From an uncultured Clostridia bacterium (GTDB lineage Bacteria; Bacillota; Clostridia; RUG12999): a stretch of 5,922 nt of DNA. The DNA is taken from positions 1 through 5,922 of the forward strand of contig CALLNG010000103.1 of NCBI GenBank assembly GCA_938005345.1, given 5' to 3'. Positions 1 to 5,216 of the stretch are shown here, in pieces (within the stretch, counting starts at the first letter, position 1; each line of letters opens with the position of its first letter). The notes below the pieces were generated by a model, which worked only from the letters and a program-made list of their open reading frames with translations, ran no database searches and was not told the DNA's origin. A program made the position numbers and the translations under genes.

Positions 1-364
1 TACTGTAACCAAACAACCCCATATACACGTCCACATAGTTTCTGCTAAAATACATGCCGGAAATGGTATATCCGCCGCCGTCAAAGGTCCCGGCAAATGG
101 TGTTTCCTGATTCCCAATCGGAATCCACTGTTTTTCCTCTACGCCCTCCTCGTATTCATTCAGACCGCCCAAATCAATGTCCGCCGCAAGTGTGACCGTC
201 ACGCCGGCATAGTCGTTGCCACCGTTTACGGCATCGCGCAATGCTGCCAGCTCTTCGGGTGTAGAAATGGTCAAATCCTCCGCCGCAGCCGTCAAGGAGA
301 CTGCCGGTATAAGCGATAGAAACAATACCATTGTCATGATAAACGAAAGCGCCTTCCTTTTCAT
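1..364 (-). CDS. Secreted GLUG-motif surface protein, N-terminal part (cut by left window edge)
   Basis: An open frame starts at ATG (364-362) and runs off the left edge after 121 codons without a stop. Residues 1-28 form a classic signal peptide: basic MKRK, a hydrophobic core around FIMTMVLFLSLIPAV, and a likely signal-peptidase site after the Ala run at 26-28. The mature part begins with a segment of the type seen in repeat-bearing exported proteins (STPEELAALRDAVNGG, then TVTLAADIDLGG). Residues 81-121 then match the GLUG pattern: IPIGN, FAGTFDGGGYTISGM, and YMGLFGYS. In known proteins such repeats stack as a beta-helix on large surface adhesins or peptidases of Clostridia, so a cell-surface or secreted role is likely; the effector domain is outside the window. 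The ribosome-binding stretch is AAAGGAGAAGGG at 371-382. The gene has its own promoter and a leader terminator (see 503-538 and 387-414). Identity as an exported GLUG protein is fairly sure; its activity is unknown. Confidence 0.85.
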   Translation of the reverse strand, partial: MKRKALSFIMTMVLFLSLIPAVSLTAAAEDLTISTPEELAALRDAVNGGNDYAGVTVTLAADIDLGGLNEYEEGVEEKQWIPIGNQETPFAGTFDGGGYTISGMYFSRNYVDVYMGLFGYS

Positions 365-370
365 AATATA

Positions 371-382
371 CCCTTCTCCTTT
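371..382 (-). promoter_or_regulatory. Ribosome-binding site of the GLUG protein gene
   Basis: The minus strand reads AAAGGAGAAGGG just before ATG at 364. The AGGAG core is 11 bases from the start codon, rather far, while the second purine block AAGGG is 6 bases away, so either could pair with 16S rRNA. The site lies only 4 bases beyond the T-tract of the leader terminator (387-393). Termination there would therefore release the transcript just before the gene can be translated. Confidence 0.6.
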
Positions 383-386
383 TCAC

Positions 387-414
387 AAAAAAAGCGCAGG
401 ACCTGTGCCTGCGC
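387..414 (-). terminator. Leader intrinsic terminator (attenuator) ahead of the GLUG protein gene
   Basis: On the minus strand a perfect 7-bp GC-rich stem, GCGCAGG (414-408) with CCTGCGC (400-394), encloses a 7-base loop (407-401). It is followed at once by seven T residues (393-387). This is a textbook rho-independent terminator, yet it lies between the promoter (503-538) and the start codon at 364, inside the 5' leader. The segment CTGCG at 427-423 can pair with CGCAG at 413-409, the upstream arm of this hairpin, giving a possible competing antiterminator. The upstream hpf gene has its own strong terminator at 581-617, so this one is best read as a regulated attenuator. Confidence 0.8.
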
Positions 415-502
415 CTTTCAAACGCAGCCAAGAGTATTTTCTATAGCTTGTCTCCAAAGCGATAAGAAATCAAAGCGTACGTTTTTTATTTGGTGTCTCT
501 AT
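415..502 (-). other. 5' leader, possible cis-regulatory RNA of unknown class
   Basis: This is the transcribed but untranslated stretch between the predicted start of transcription (about 503) and the leader terminator. It holds a repeated CGCTTTG (minus strand, about 477-471 and 458-452), a short GCTT/AAGC hairpin near 442-456, and the segment CTGCG (427-423) that could disrupt the terminator. I compared it by eye with the conserved cores of the c-di-GMP-I, preQ1, T-box, lysine, purine and fluoride classes and recognise none. It also shows no leader peptide I would defend. The ligand or signal, if any, is unknown. Confidence 0.4.
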
Positions 503-538
503 TACCTATATTTTACCATAGGCTTGTTGTTTTGTAAA
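503..538 (-). promoter_or_regulatory. SigA-type promoter for the GLUG protein gene
   Basis: The minus strand has TTTACA (538-533) as the -35 box and TAAAAT (515-510) as the -10 box, with an ideal 17-base spacer. Each box has one change from consensus (TTGACA, TATAAT). Transcription would start near 503. It lies just downstream of the hpf terminator (581-617), so the GLUG gene is an independent transcription unit with a leader of about 140 bases. Confidence 0.8.
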
Positions 539-580
539 GAGTAAACTGAGAGGGAAAATGAAAACGTGTATTTCCCCAGC

Positions 581-617
581 AAAGAGAAAACAGCCGCGCA
601 GAGCTTTGCCGCGCGGC
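581..617 (-). terminator. Intrinsic terminator after hpf
   Basis: Starting 20 bases past the hpf stop codon, the minus strand forms a GC-rich hairpin. GCCGCGCGG (617-609) pairs with CTGCGCGGC (601-593), nine base pairs including one G-U, around a 7-base loop. It is followed by TGTTTTCTCTTT (592-581). The U-rich tail lies on the minus-strand side and the G-U pair forms only in that transcript, so it terminates the leftward unit that ends with hpf. Confidence 0.85.
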
Positions 618-636
618 CATTTGTGGTCAATGATAA

Positions 637-1167
637 TTATTCCGTTTCAATTAATCCGTAATTGCCGTCTTTGCGTTTATACACCACGGCAGGCTGTTCG
701 CTGTCAGCATGAATAAAAACAAAGAACATATGTCCCAATAAATTCATCTGCAAAATGGCTTCTTCCACGCTCATGGGTTTTATGCCAATCTTTTTGCTGC
801 GCACAATTTGGAACTCGCTTTCCTCCGGTACGTCATCGCTTCCGGTGTCCACTGTAAAGTCCATATCCGTCATGTGCAGCCGTTTTTGCAGTTTGGTTTT
901 TTGTTTGCGAATCTGACGCTCCAGCAAATCGCACACTTCGTCAATCGCGGCAAACATGTTGTCCGCCGCTTCTTCAGCACGAAAGATCATGCCTTGGTGA
1001 TATATGGTGATTTCCGTGATATCCCGGTCTTTCTGGACAGAAAAGACAACATTGATATCACCTTCTCCGCCAAAGAATTTGTTTGAGATTTTCGTGAGTT
1101 TTTTCGTAACACGTTCCTTCATAGAATCTTTGACTTCCACTTTTCTGCCAACAAATTTGATATTCAT
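637..1167 (-). CDS. hpf: Ribosome hibernation promoting factor, long form (HPF/RaiA family)
   Basis: The 176-residue protein has the full long-HPF layout. Residues 1 to about 98 are the S30AE/YfiA domain (MNIKFVGRKVEVKDSMKERV, then conserved VVFSVQKD and the basic helix RQIRKQKTKLQKR at 84-96). A short acidic linker (about 99-117, DTGSDDVPEES) follows. Residues 118-174 are the C-terminal dimerisation domain with the family signatures VRSKKIGIKPMSVEEA, LGHMFFVF and DGNYGLIE. In Firmicutes the N-terminal domain binds the decoding region of the 30S subunit and the C-terminal domains dimerise to form silent 100S ribosomes in stationary phase or stress. The ATG at 1167 is set by an exact AGGAGG seven bases upstream. 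A 215-base structured leader precedes the gene and a strong terminator follows it. Length and motifs are normal, and I see no serious alternative. Confidence 0.97.
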   Translation of the reverse strand: MNIKFVGRKVEVKDSMKERVTKKLTKISNKFFGGEGDINVVFSVQKDRDITEITIYHQGMIFRAEEAADNMFAAIDEVCDLLERQIRKQKTKLQKRLHMTDMDFTVDTGSDDVPEESEFQIVRSKKIGIKPMSVEEAILQMNLLGHMFFVFIHADSEQPAVVYKRKDGNYGLIETE

Positions 1168-1174
1168 ACAAAAA

Positions 1175-1180
1175 CCTCCT
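1175..1180 (-). promoter_or_regulatory. Strong ribosome-binding site of hpf
   Basis: The minus strand reads AGGAGG, within GAGGAGG, with a 7-base spacer (TTTTTGT) to ATG at 1167. This is a near-perfect match to the 3' end of 16S rRNA and fixes the hpf start. It sits at the 3' edge of the structured region 1185-1382, and I see no obvious strand in that region that would pair with and hide it. Confidence 0.85.
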
Positions 1181-1184
1181 CTAC

Positions 1185-1378
1185 GCCCTGCCTCCAGCGG
1201 CGGGCTGCTGTCATATTATGCGTCTACTACTGCTAGTATCCGCATGAAAGGGCATTCCCATACCTGGCAGCGTCCATTTCTGCCAGCGGGACGGCCTTTC
1301 CCATGCGCCTTTGATACAAGACCCATAGGAAAACCCGCCCTCACGGGCCGCCTTCCTTCCAGCTTTGAGAAAAGGGTT
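1185..1378 (-). ncRNA. Probable raiA-motif structured RNA upstream of hpf (boundaries approximate)
   Basis: This non-coding stretch between the fumarase alpha stop and the hpf ribosome-binding site folds densely on the minus strand. (a) A long-range closing stem pairs GGCGGGTT (1339-1332) with AGCCCGCC (1206-1199), with one G-U. (b) Inside it, CGCATG plus AAAGG (split by a GG bulge) pairs with CCTTT-CATGCG (about 1251-1241). (c) An inner perfect 7-bp hairpin is CTGGCAG/CTGCCAG (1286-1280 and 1270-1264, 9-base loop). (d) A symmetric hairpin at 1245-1218 has tandem G-A mismatches. The raiA motif is a known, large, highly structured noncoding RNA found in Firmicutes and Actinobacteria, mostly directly upstream of raiA/hpf genes; a disruption study in a Clostridium linked it to sporulation and aggregation. 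Position, size (about 200 bases), orientation and nested pairing all fit. I could not run a covariance model, so the family call rests on context and hand folding. No clear promoter was found for it. Confidence 0.65.
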
Positions 1379-1382
1379 CGTT

Positions 1383-2225
1383 TTACAGTTCACACTGGCA
1401 GTGCCTGGTCACATGGCAGCTAACTGTCACAGCTACCGGAAGCCCTGCAATGTGAGTCGGAAACGTCTCGATATTTACGCCCAGCGATGTAGTTTTGCCG
1501 CCAAATCCGCCGGCGCCCACATTCAGCTGATTGATTTTTTCTAGCAACTCCTCCTCCAATGCTGCATAATACGGATCTGGGTTACTAGTCCGCAAATCCC
1601 GCGCCAGCGCCTGTTTGGAAAGCAGCGCCGCCTTTTCCATGGTTCCGCCGATTCCCACGCCTATCACAGTAGGCGGACAGGGATTTGGCCCCGCTTCTTT
1701 TACAATATCCAGCACAAATTGAATCACGCCTTCCACTCCTTGAGAAGGTTTGAGCATCTTCACGCCGCCCATGTTTTCACTGCCAAAGCCTTTAGGCAGC
1801 GCCGTGATACGCAGCCGGTCACCCGGCACGACGTTATAATGAATCACAGCAGGCGTATTATCCCCTGTGTTGCCGCGGCGAATGGGGTCCGCCACCACAG
1901 ACTTGCGCAGGCAGCCGTCCTGGTATCCCTGCCGCACGCCCTCGTTGAGTGCATCGGTTAGTCCACCTCCTGCAATATGTACTTCCTGTCCCAGCTCCAC
2001 CAACAAAATCATCATGCCGGTATCCTGGCAGATTGGCATTTCCTTTTCTTTGGCAATTTCCGCATTGGTGAGCAGTGATTCCAGCACACTCTTGCCCACC
2101 GCCGAATACTCTGTTTCCGCTGCCGCCGCGATGGCCTCACGCACATCATCATTCAAAAAATAGTTGCTGTCCATGCACATTTGCCTAACCGCCCGGACAA
2201 TTTCTTGCGTTTGGATTTCCCGCAT
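1383..2225 (-). CDS. Class I fumarase / L(+)-tartrate dehydratase-type alpha subunit (4Fe-4S hydro-lyase)
   Basis: The 280-residue protein matches the alpha chain of heterodimeric class I hydro-lyases, which interconvert fumarate and malate (or dehydrate tartrate) in the cytoplasm with an oxygen-sensitive 4Fe-4S cluster. The three cysteines expected to hold the cluster are present in their motifs: C66 in PICQDTG, C183 in GPNPCPPTVIGVGIGG, and C270 in VSCHVTRH. The stretch DPIRRGNTGDNTPAVIHY (113-130) and KGFGSENMGGVKML (145-158) are also typical. ATG at 2225 is preceded by AAAGGAG (2243-2237) with an 11-base spacer. The gene follows the HAD gene by 18 bases, so it is probably in the same operon. 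The expected beta subunit, normally directly downstream, is absent on both sides: downstream is the hpf leader, upstream is a phosphatase. The C-terminus carries two extra cysteines (276 and 278). Fumarase and tartrate dehydratase cannot be told apart from the alpha chain alone. Confidence 0.93.
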   Translation of the reverse strand: MREIQTQEIVRAVRQMCMDSNYFLNDDVREAIAAAAETEYSAVGKSVLESLLTNAEIAKEKEMPICQDTGMMILLVELGQEVHIAGGGLTDALNEGVRQGYQDGCLRKSVVADPIRRGNTGDNTPAVIHYNVVPGDRLRITALPKGFGSENMGGVKMLKPSQGVEGVIQFVLDIVKEAGPNPCPPTVIGVGIGGTMEKAALLSKQALARDLRTSNPDPYYAALEEELLEKINQLNVGAGGFGGKTTSLGVNIETFPTHIAGLPVAVTVSCHVTRHCQCEL

Positions 2226-2243
2226 GGCTGCGCACGCTCCTTT

Positions 2244-2897
2244 CTAAGCCTCTTGATTGATTCGTAAAATGTCCAGCGGCTCGCGCACCAGCATGTCCGC
2301 GCCCGCCTGTTCCAGTTCCTGTGCCGTTCCAAATCCATACAGCGCGCCCATGGCTGCCGTTCCCACCTGTTTTGCCGCTTCCATATCATAGCGCCGATCC
2401 CCAATCATCACACAAGCGGACAGATCCCGTATGCCATGTGCCGCCAAAACTGATTGCAGCAAGGACCGCTTGGTCTCTTCATCCTTTTGAAACGAGACGC
2501 CGCGGATGGTCTTGAAATAGGGGGCTAAGCCGTAATGCTGCAAAATTTTCTGCGCATACACGGTGGGTTTGCTGGTAACAACATATAATCCCGCGCCCAT
2601 CTGCTGCAGCCCCTGCAGGGTTTGCTCCATGCCATCATAAACCCGGACCTGCCGCCAGCCTTTTTCCGTATAATATTCCCGGTAATAGTCCACCGCTTGT
2701 CTTCCCTGCTCGGGCGACAAATCCCAAAATTCTGTAAAGGACACCACCAGCGGCGGCCCGATGTACCGTTTGATGTCGCCAAGTTTATCGCGGCTGACGC
2801 CTATGCGGTCCATTGCATGGCATACTGCATTTTGAATCCCTTCCTGGGAATCCACCAGCGTGCCGTCCAAATCAAAAAACAAATGCTGGTATTTCAC
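2244..2897 (-). CDS. HAD-superfamily hydrolase, phosphoglycolate phosphatase-like
   Basis: The 217-residue cytoplasmic protein has all four HAD motifs: motif I DLDGTLVDS with nucleophile D9 and acid D11; motif II VVTSKP (106-111) with T108 or S109; motif III with K143; and motif IV GDRRYD with D167 and D171 for magnesium. The segment between motifs I and II (about 15-85) is a helical C1-type cap that includes RYIGPPL, and the C-terminal YGFGTAQELEQAGAD is usual in the Gph/PpaX-like group. Such enzymes remove phosphate from small phosphorylated metabolites; the substrate cannot be read from sequence. The start is GTG at 2897, overlapping the gtrA stop as GTGA (2897-2894), with an AAAGGAG nine bases upstream inside the end of gtrA. 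This suggests translational coupling. The fumarase alpha gene follows 18 bases later. Confidence 0.93.
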   Translation of the reverse strand: MKYQHLFFDLDGTLVDSQEGIQNAVCHAMDRIGVSRDKLGDIKRYIGPPLVVSFTEFWDLSPEQGRQAVDYYREYYTEKGWRQVRVYDGMEQTLQGLQQMGAGLYVVTSKPTVYAQKILQHYGLAPYFKTIRGVSFQKDEETKRSLLQSVLAAHGIRDLSACVMIGDRRYDMEAAKQVGTAAMGALYGFGTAQELEQAGADMLVREPLDILRINQEA

Positions 2898-3376
2898 TCG
2901 CAGTCCGCTCCTTTCTTATCCGTTCCGCTATCCCGAAACACCCACAGGCGGTTGCCCAAAAAATTTACCAAAATGGACACCGGCCCCGCTACAATCAAGT
3001 TCGCTAAAATTTCACTGGTTTTCATCAAATCCACCTGCAAATGCAGATGTCCCAGCAGGGAAATCAGGAGCCAGCTGCCAAAGTGGGAAAAGATGTTCAA
3101 TACCACCAAGGACGCGCCCAGCGAAATCAAATTCACCACCACAAACTTGCTTAGCAGTTGTCCATGTTTCTTTTCTTTATTCTGAAACGTCCAATGTTTA
3201 TTCCAAATATAGCTGTGCAGCGTTGCCGCTGAATAAGAAATGATTTTAGAAACATTCCGGTTCAGCCCGAGCACCAGCAGTCCGGCAAAGATAAGATTAT
3301 CCACCAATGTATTTAACACGCCGACTAAGCTGAATTTTATTAATTTTATTATTTCGGTTTTTGTTTTGGCCGTCAT
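2894..3376 (-). CDS. gtrA: GtrA-family membrane protein (putative lipid-linked sugar flippase)
   Basis: The 160-residue protein has four predicted membrane helices at about 12-34, 41-58, 76-97 and 118-140. It carries the GtrA/DPMS3 signatures: IKFSLVGVLNTLVDN (13-27), SYSAATLHSYIWNKHWTF (47-64), and the repeat of the second motif as FLGNRLWVF (139-147). GtrA proteins are thought to flip polyprenyl-phosphate-linked sugars across the membrane, or to anchor the enzyme that makes them, for surface glycosylation. The PMT-like glycosyltransferase gene ends 46 bases upstream, which supports a shared pathway. ATG at 3376 is preceded by a GGGGG block six to seven bases away. The loop between helices 3 and 4 (about 98-117) is somewhat long. 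Family membership is sure; the sugar is unknown. Confidence 0.93.
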   Translation of the reverse strand: MTAKTKTEIIKLIKFSLVGVLNTLVDNLIFAGLLVLGLNRNVSKIISYSAATLHSYIWNKHWTFQNKEKKHGQLLSKFVVVNLISLGASLVVLNIFSHFGSWLLISLLGHLHLQVDLMKTSEILANLIVAGPVSILVNFLGNRLWVFRDSGTDKKGADCE

Positions 3377-3422
3377 GCCGTAACCCCCATTTTCTTGTGT
3401 TCCTCACTGGCGCGCCGCCCGC

Positions 3423-5216
3423 TTACAGGTAAAATACCCAGCTTTCAAACCACCGCAACACGTTTGCCACATAGTCCCGTGCGACCGGCATACCGGAAAT
3501 GACGGGATAAAACAGGATAAAAAGCAGCAAGACAATGCCAAGATACACACCGCAGACTACGGCAAACCGTTTTTTTGCTTTGTCCGTTTGCAAATCCCCA
3601 TACACTTGCTGCAGCATGTACGCGGTCATGATCATCAAAAATGGCGTGCAGGCAAAATAGTGGTAAATGAACAGCACCCGCGCAATGGGCATCCATGGTA
3701 CAATTTGCGACAATACCGCGAGTACCAAAAACCAAGCCTTGCCGTCCCGCTTTTTCAATGCTGTGAACAGGCAACCAAAAAACGCCACCAACCCGACCCA
3801 CCATACCGCCGGATTTCCGAAGCAGGAAATGGTGGAAATCTGCCCGCTGCCTAAATCCTGGTAATAGTACCACATGGGTTTATACATAATGGGCCAGGTA
3901 TACCACATGGAGGCATAGGGATGCGATTGCTGCAATTTATTATGGTAAGAAAACATGTTTTTCTGGTAGTCTATGATCTCACCAAAGGTATAGGGGTGTC
4001 CTTCAATAAACCGGAAAGGGATATAGGACGCCAAATAAATGGCGGTAGGTATCACCACAAAAAACGCCACACAGGACAGCAAAATTGTGATGGTCCGCTT
4101 GCCGTAGGTGCGCACCACCTCTTTCGCCAGCGTACCCCCATAGCGTTTCGCCCGCAAGTATTCCCGCAGACGGCCTGCCATGTGTACAAAGAAGATGGCT
4201 GCCAGACCGATCCCGCTGTAAATCCCAGTCCATTTGGATGCGCAGGCCAATCCGAAAAAGATGCCGCTGCAAAGCAACGCCAGCAGTGGCTGGCGAAGCC
4301 CGTTTTTTTGGTAATTGCCCGCATAAAAGCAGTACATGAAATAGTAACTCAGTAAAATAAACACTACGGGATAGGAATCAATGGTGGCAATGCGGGTCTG
4401 GGTAAAATGCATAAAGTCAAACGTGAGCAAAAACGCAGCAATAAAGGCGAACCACGTTTTTTTCAGTAGTCTGCGCGCCAGCAGGTAAATGGCAAAAATC
4501 ATGAAAATACCAAACAGATTGCCCATGAACCGCCATCCAAACGGATTCATACCAAATATCACCGTCCCCAGCGCAATGAACAGTTTGCCGAGCGGCGGGT
4601 GCGAGGTTTCTGTCGGTTCAATGCGGTGCACATTTTCATAGGCTGTACGTGCGTGGTAAATCTCGTCAAAATACGTTCCGTTTTCATATGTTGGCAGCGC
4701 CGGCACTAAATTCTGCTCATCCATGAGGTTTTGCGGCGTTTCGCATCCCGTGACGGACTGGATCGGAAGCAATCGTTCCTGGCCGTCAAACACGCCGATT
4801 TCATACAAATAAGCCTTGTTGTTCTCCTGCGGCACCAGTTTGATGTACTGCGCCTCAGCGCCGATTGGCTGGCTAACCCACTGGAACACATTGGTGTTTT
4901 TCTCCCCACTGGCTTGCTGCCACTGCTGGCCATCTAGTGAATAGAATACATCGTAATCTGTGATGGTCTGGCCACGGAAGAAATTCACCTTTGCCACCTC
5001 CGCCGGCTGGTCCAGCGTGATGACAATCTCATCATTTTTATTGTGGCGGATGAACGTCTGCGGCGCACTGCGTTCGCCCAGGTGGACGAAGGACAAAATG
5101 CCGTATACCAGCAGCAGGGTGCACAGCAGCAAAACATCCAGCCGGTTCCAGCGCACCGGCGCGTCCGGCTCTTTTATTTGAAAACTATTTGCTTCTTTTC
5201 TTGATGACTGTTTCAA
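3423..5216 (-). CDS. PMT/GT39-like polytopic glycosyltransferase with discoidin-like insert
   Basis: The 597-residue GT-C membrane enzyme (from the preferred start) has one N-terminal helix at about 27-44, an outer beta-rich insert (about 52-157), then about ten further helices. Catalytic-type features of protein-O-mannosyltransferases are visible: YFDEIYHART with the acidic pair D184-E185, SHPPLGK (205-211), QTRIATIDSY (272-281), QSHPYASMWYTWP (430-442), and RVLFIYHYF (513-521). Family members use a polyprenyl-phosphate sugar on the outer membrane face to modify proteins or surface polymers; the sugar and acceptor are not readable here. I chose TTG at 5216 because GGAGG (5229-5225) lies eight bases upstream. 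The longer in-frame TTG at 5255 has no ribosome-binding site and overlaps the upstream frame by 71 bases; the preferred start overlaps it by 32. gtrA follows 46 bases after the stop. The family call is secure, the exact start less so. Confidence 0.93.
   Translation of the reverse strand: MKQSSRKEANSFQIKEPDAPVRWNRLDVLLLCTLLLVYGILSFVHLGERSAPQTFIRHNKNDEIVITLDQPAEVAKVNFFRGQTITDYDVFYSLDGQQWQQASGEKNTNVFQWVSQPIGAEAQYIKLVPQENNKAYLYEIGVFDGQERLLPIQSVTGCETPQNLMDEQNLVPALPTYENGTYFDEIYHARTAYENVHRIEPTETSHPPLGKLFIALGTVIFGMNPFGWRFMGNLFGIFMIFAIYLLARRLLKKTWFAFIAAFLLTFDFMHFTQTRIATIDSYPVVFILLSYYFMYCFYAGNYQKNGLRQPLLALLCSGIFFGLACASKWTGIYSGIGLAAIFFVHMAGRLREYLRAKRYGGTLAKEVVRTYGKRTITILLSCVAFFVVIPTAIYLASYIPFRFIEGHPYTFGEIIDYQKNMFSYHNKLQQSHPYASMWYTWPIMYKPMWYYYQDLGSGQISTISCFGNPAVWWVGLVAFFGCLFTALKKRDGKAWFLVLAVLSQIVPWMPIARVLFIYHYFACTPFLMIMTAYMLQQVYGDLQTDKAKKRFAVVCGVYLGIVLLLFILFYPVISGMPVARDYVANVLRWFESWVFYL
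4746..5063 (-). other. Discoidin/galactose-binding-like domain inside the glycosyltransferase
   Basis: This covers residues about 52-157 of the glycosyltransferase, between its first helix and the catalytic FDE motif. It reads as a beta sandwich of the F5/8-type C class: EIVITLDQPAEVAKVNFF, the DYDVFYSLDGQQWQQ strand typical of discoidin domains, FQWVSQP, AQYIKLVP and YLYEIGVFDG. In ordinary PMT proteins the first loop passes almost directly to the DE motif. The domain is on the outer side of the membrane and might hold a carbohydrate or polymer acceptor. Fold assignment is by motif reading only. Confidence 0.65.

Noticed and set aside
174..431. 85-codon minus-strand frame across the start of the GLUG protein gene
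   Set aside because: It runs in another frame through the leader terminator and the signal-peptide region; its Arg/Cys-rich sequence resembles no protein, while the overlapping frame 1-364 has a clear signal peptide and GLUG motif.
1330..1344. CCCG/CGGG hairpin followed by TTTT after the fumarase alpha gene, as an intrinsic terminator
   Set aside because: The stem is only 4 perfect pairs (6 with G-U), the T run is four bases, and the same GGCGGG strand makes a better long-range stem with 1199-1206 in the proposed structured RNA.
1211..1393. 60-codon minus-strand frame between the fumarase alpha and hpf genes
   Set aside because: No ribosome-binding site, no recognisable protein features, and it runs through the strongest RNA stems; better read as noncoding.
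1393..1403. Perfect inverted repeat CACTG-C-CAGTG at the end of the fumarase alpha gene
   Set aside because: The one-base centre cannot form a hairpin loop, and it lies in coding sequence; probably chance.
1383..1500. Promoter for the hpf leader RNA within the end of the fumarase alpha gene
   Set aside because: Only weak boxes were seen (for example GTGACC and TGTAAA with a 19-base spacer); not good enough to annotate, so the RNA may be processed from the operon transcript or use a promoter I cannot recognise.
2622..3185. Long plus-strand frame of 187 codons opposite the HAD and gtrA genes
   Set aside because: It is the complement of two well-supported minus-strand genes and has no family signature or ribosome-binding site.
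3400..3422. GGCGCGCC palindrome and GC-rich stretch between the glycosyltransferase and gtrA as a terminator
   Set aside because: No T-run follows and the palindrome has no loop; the 46-base gap looks like an ordinary operon spacer.
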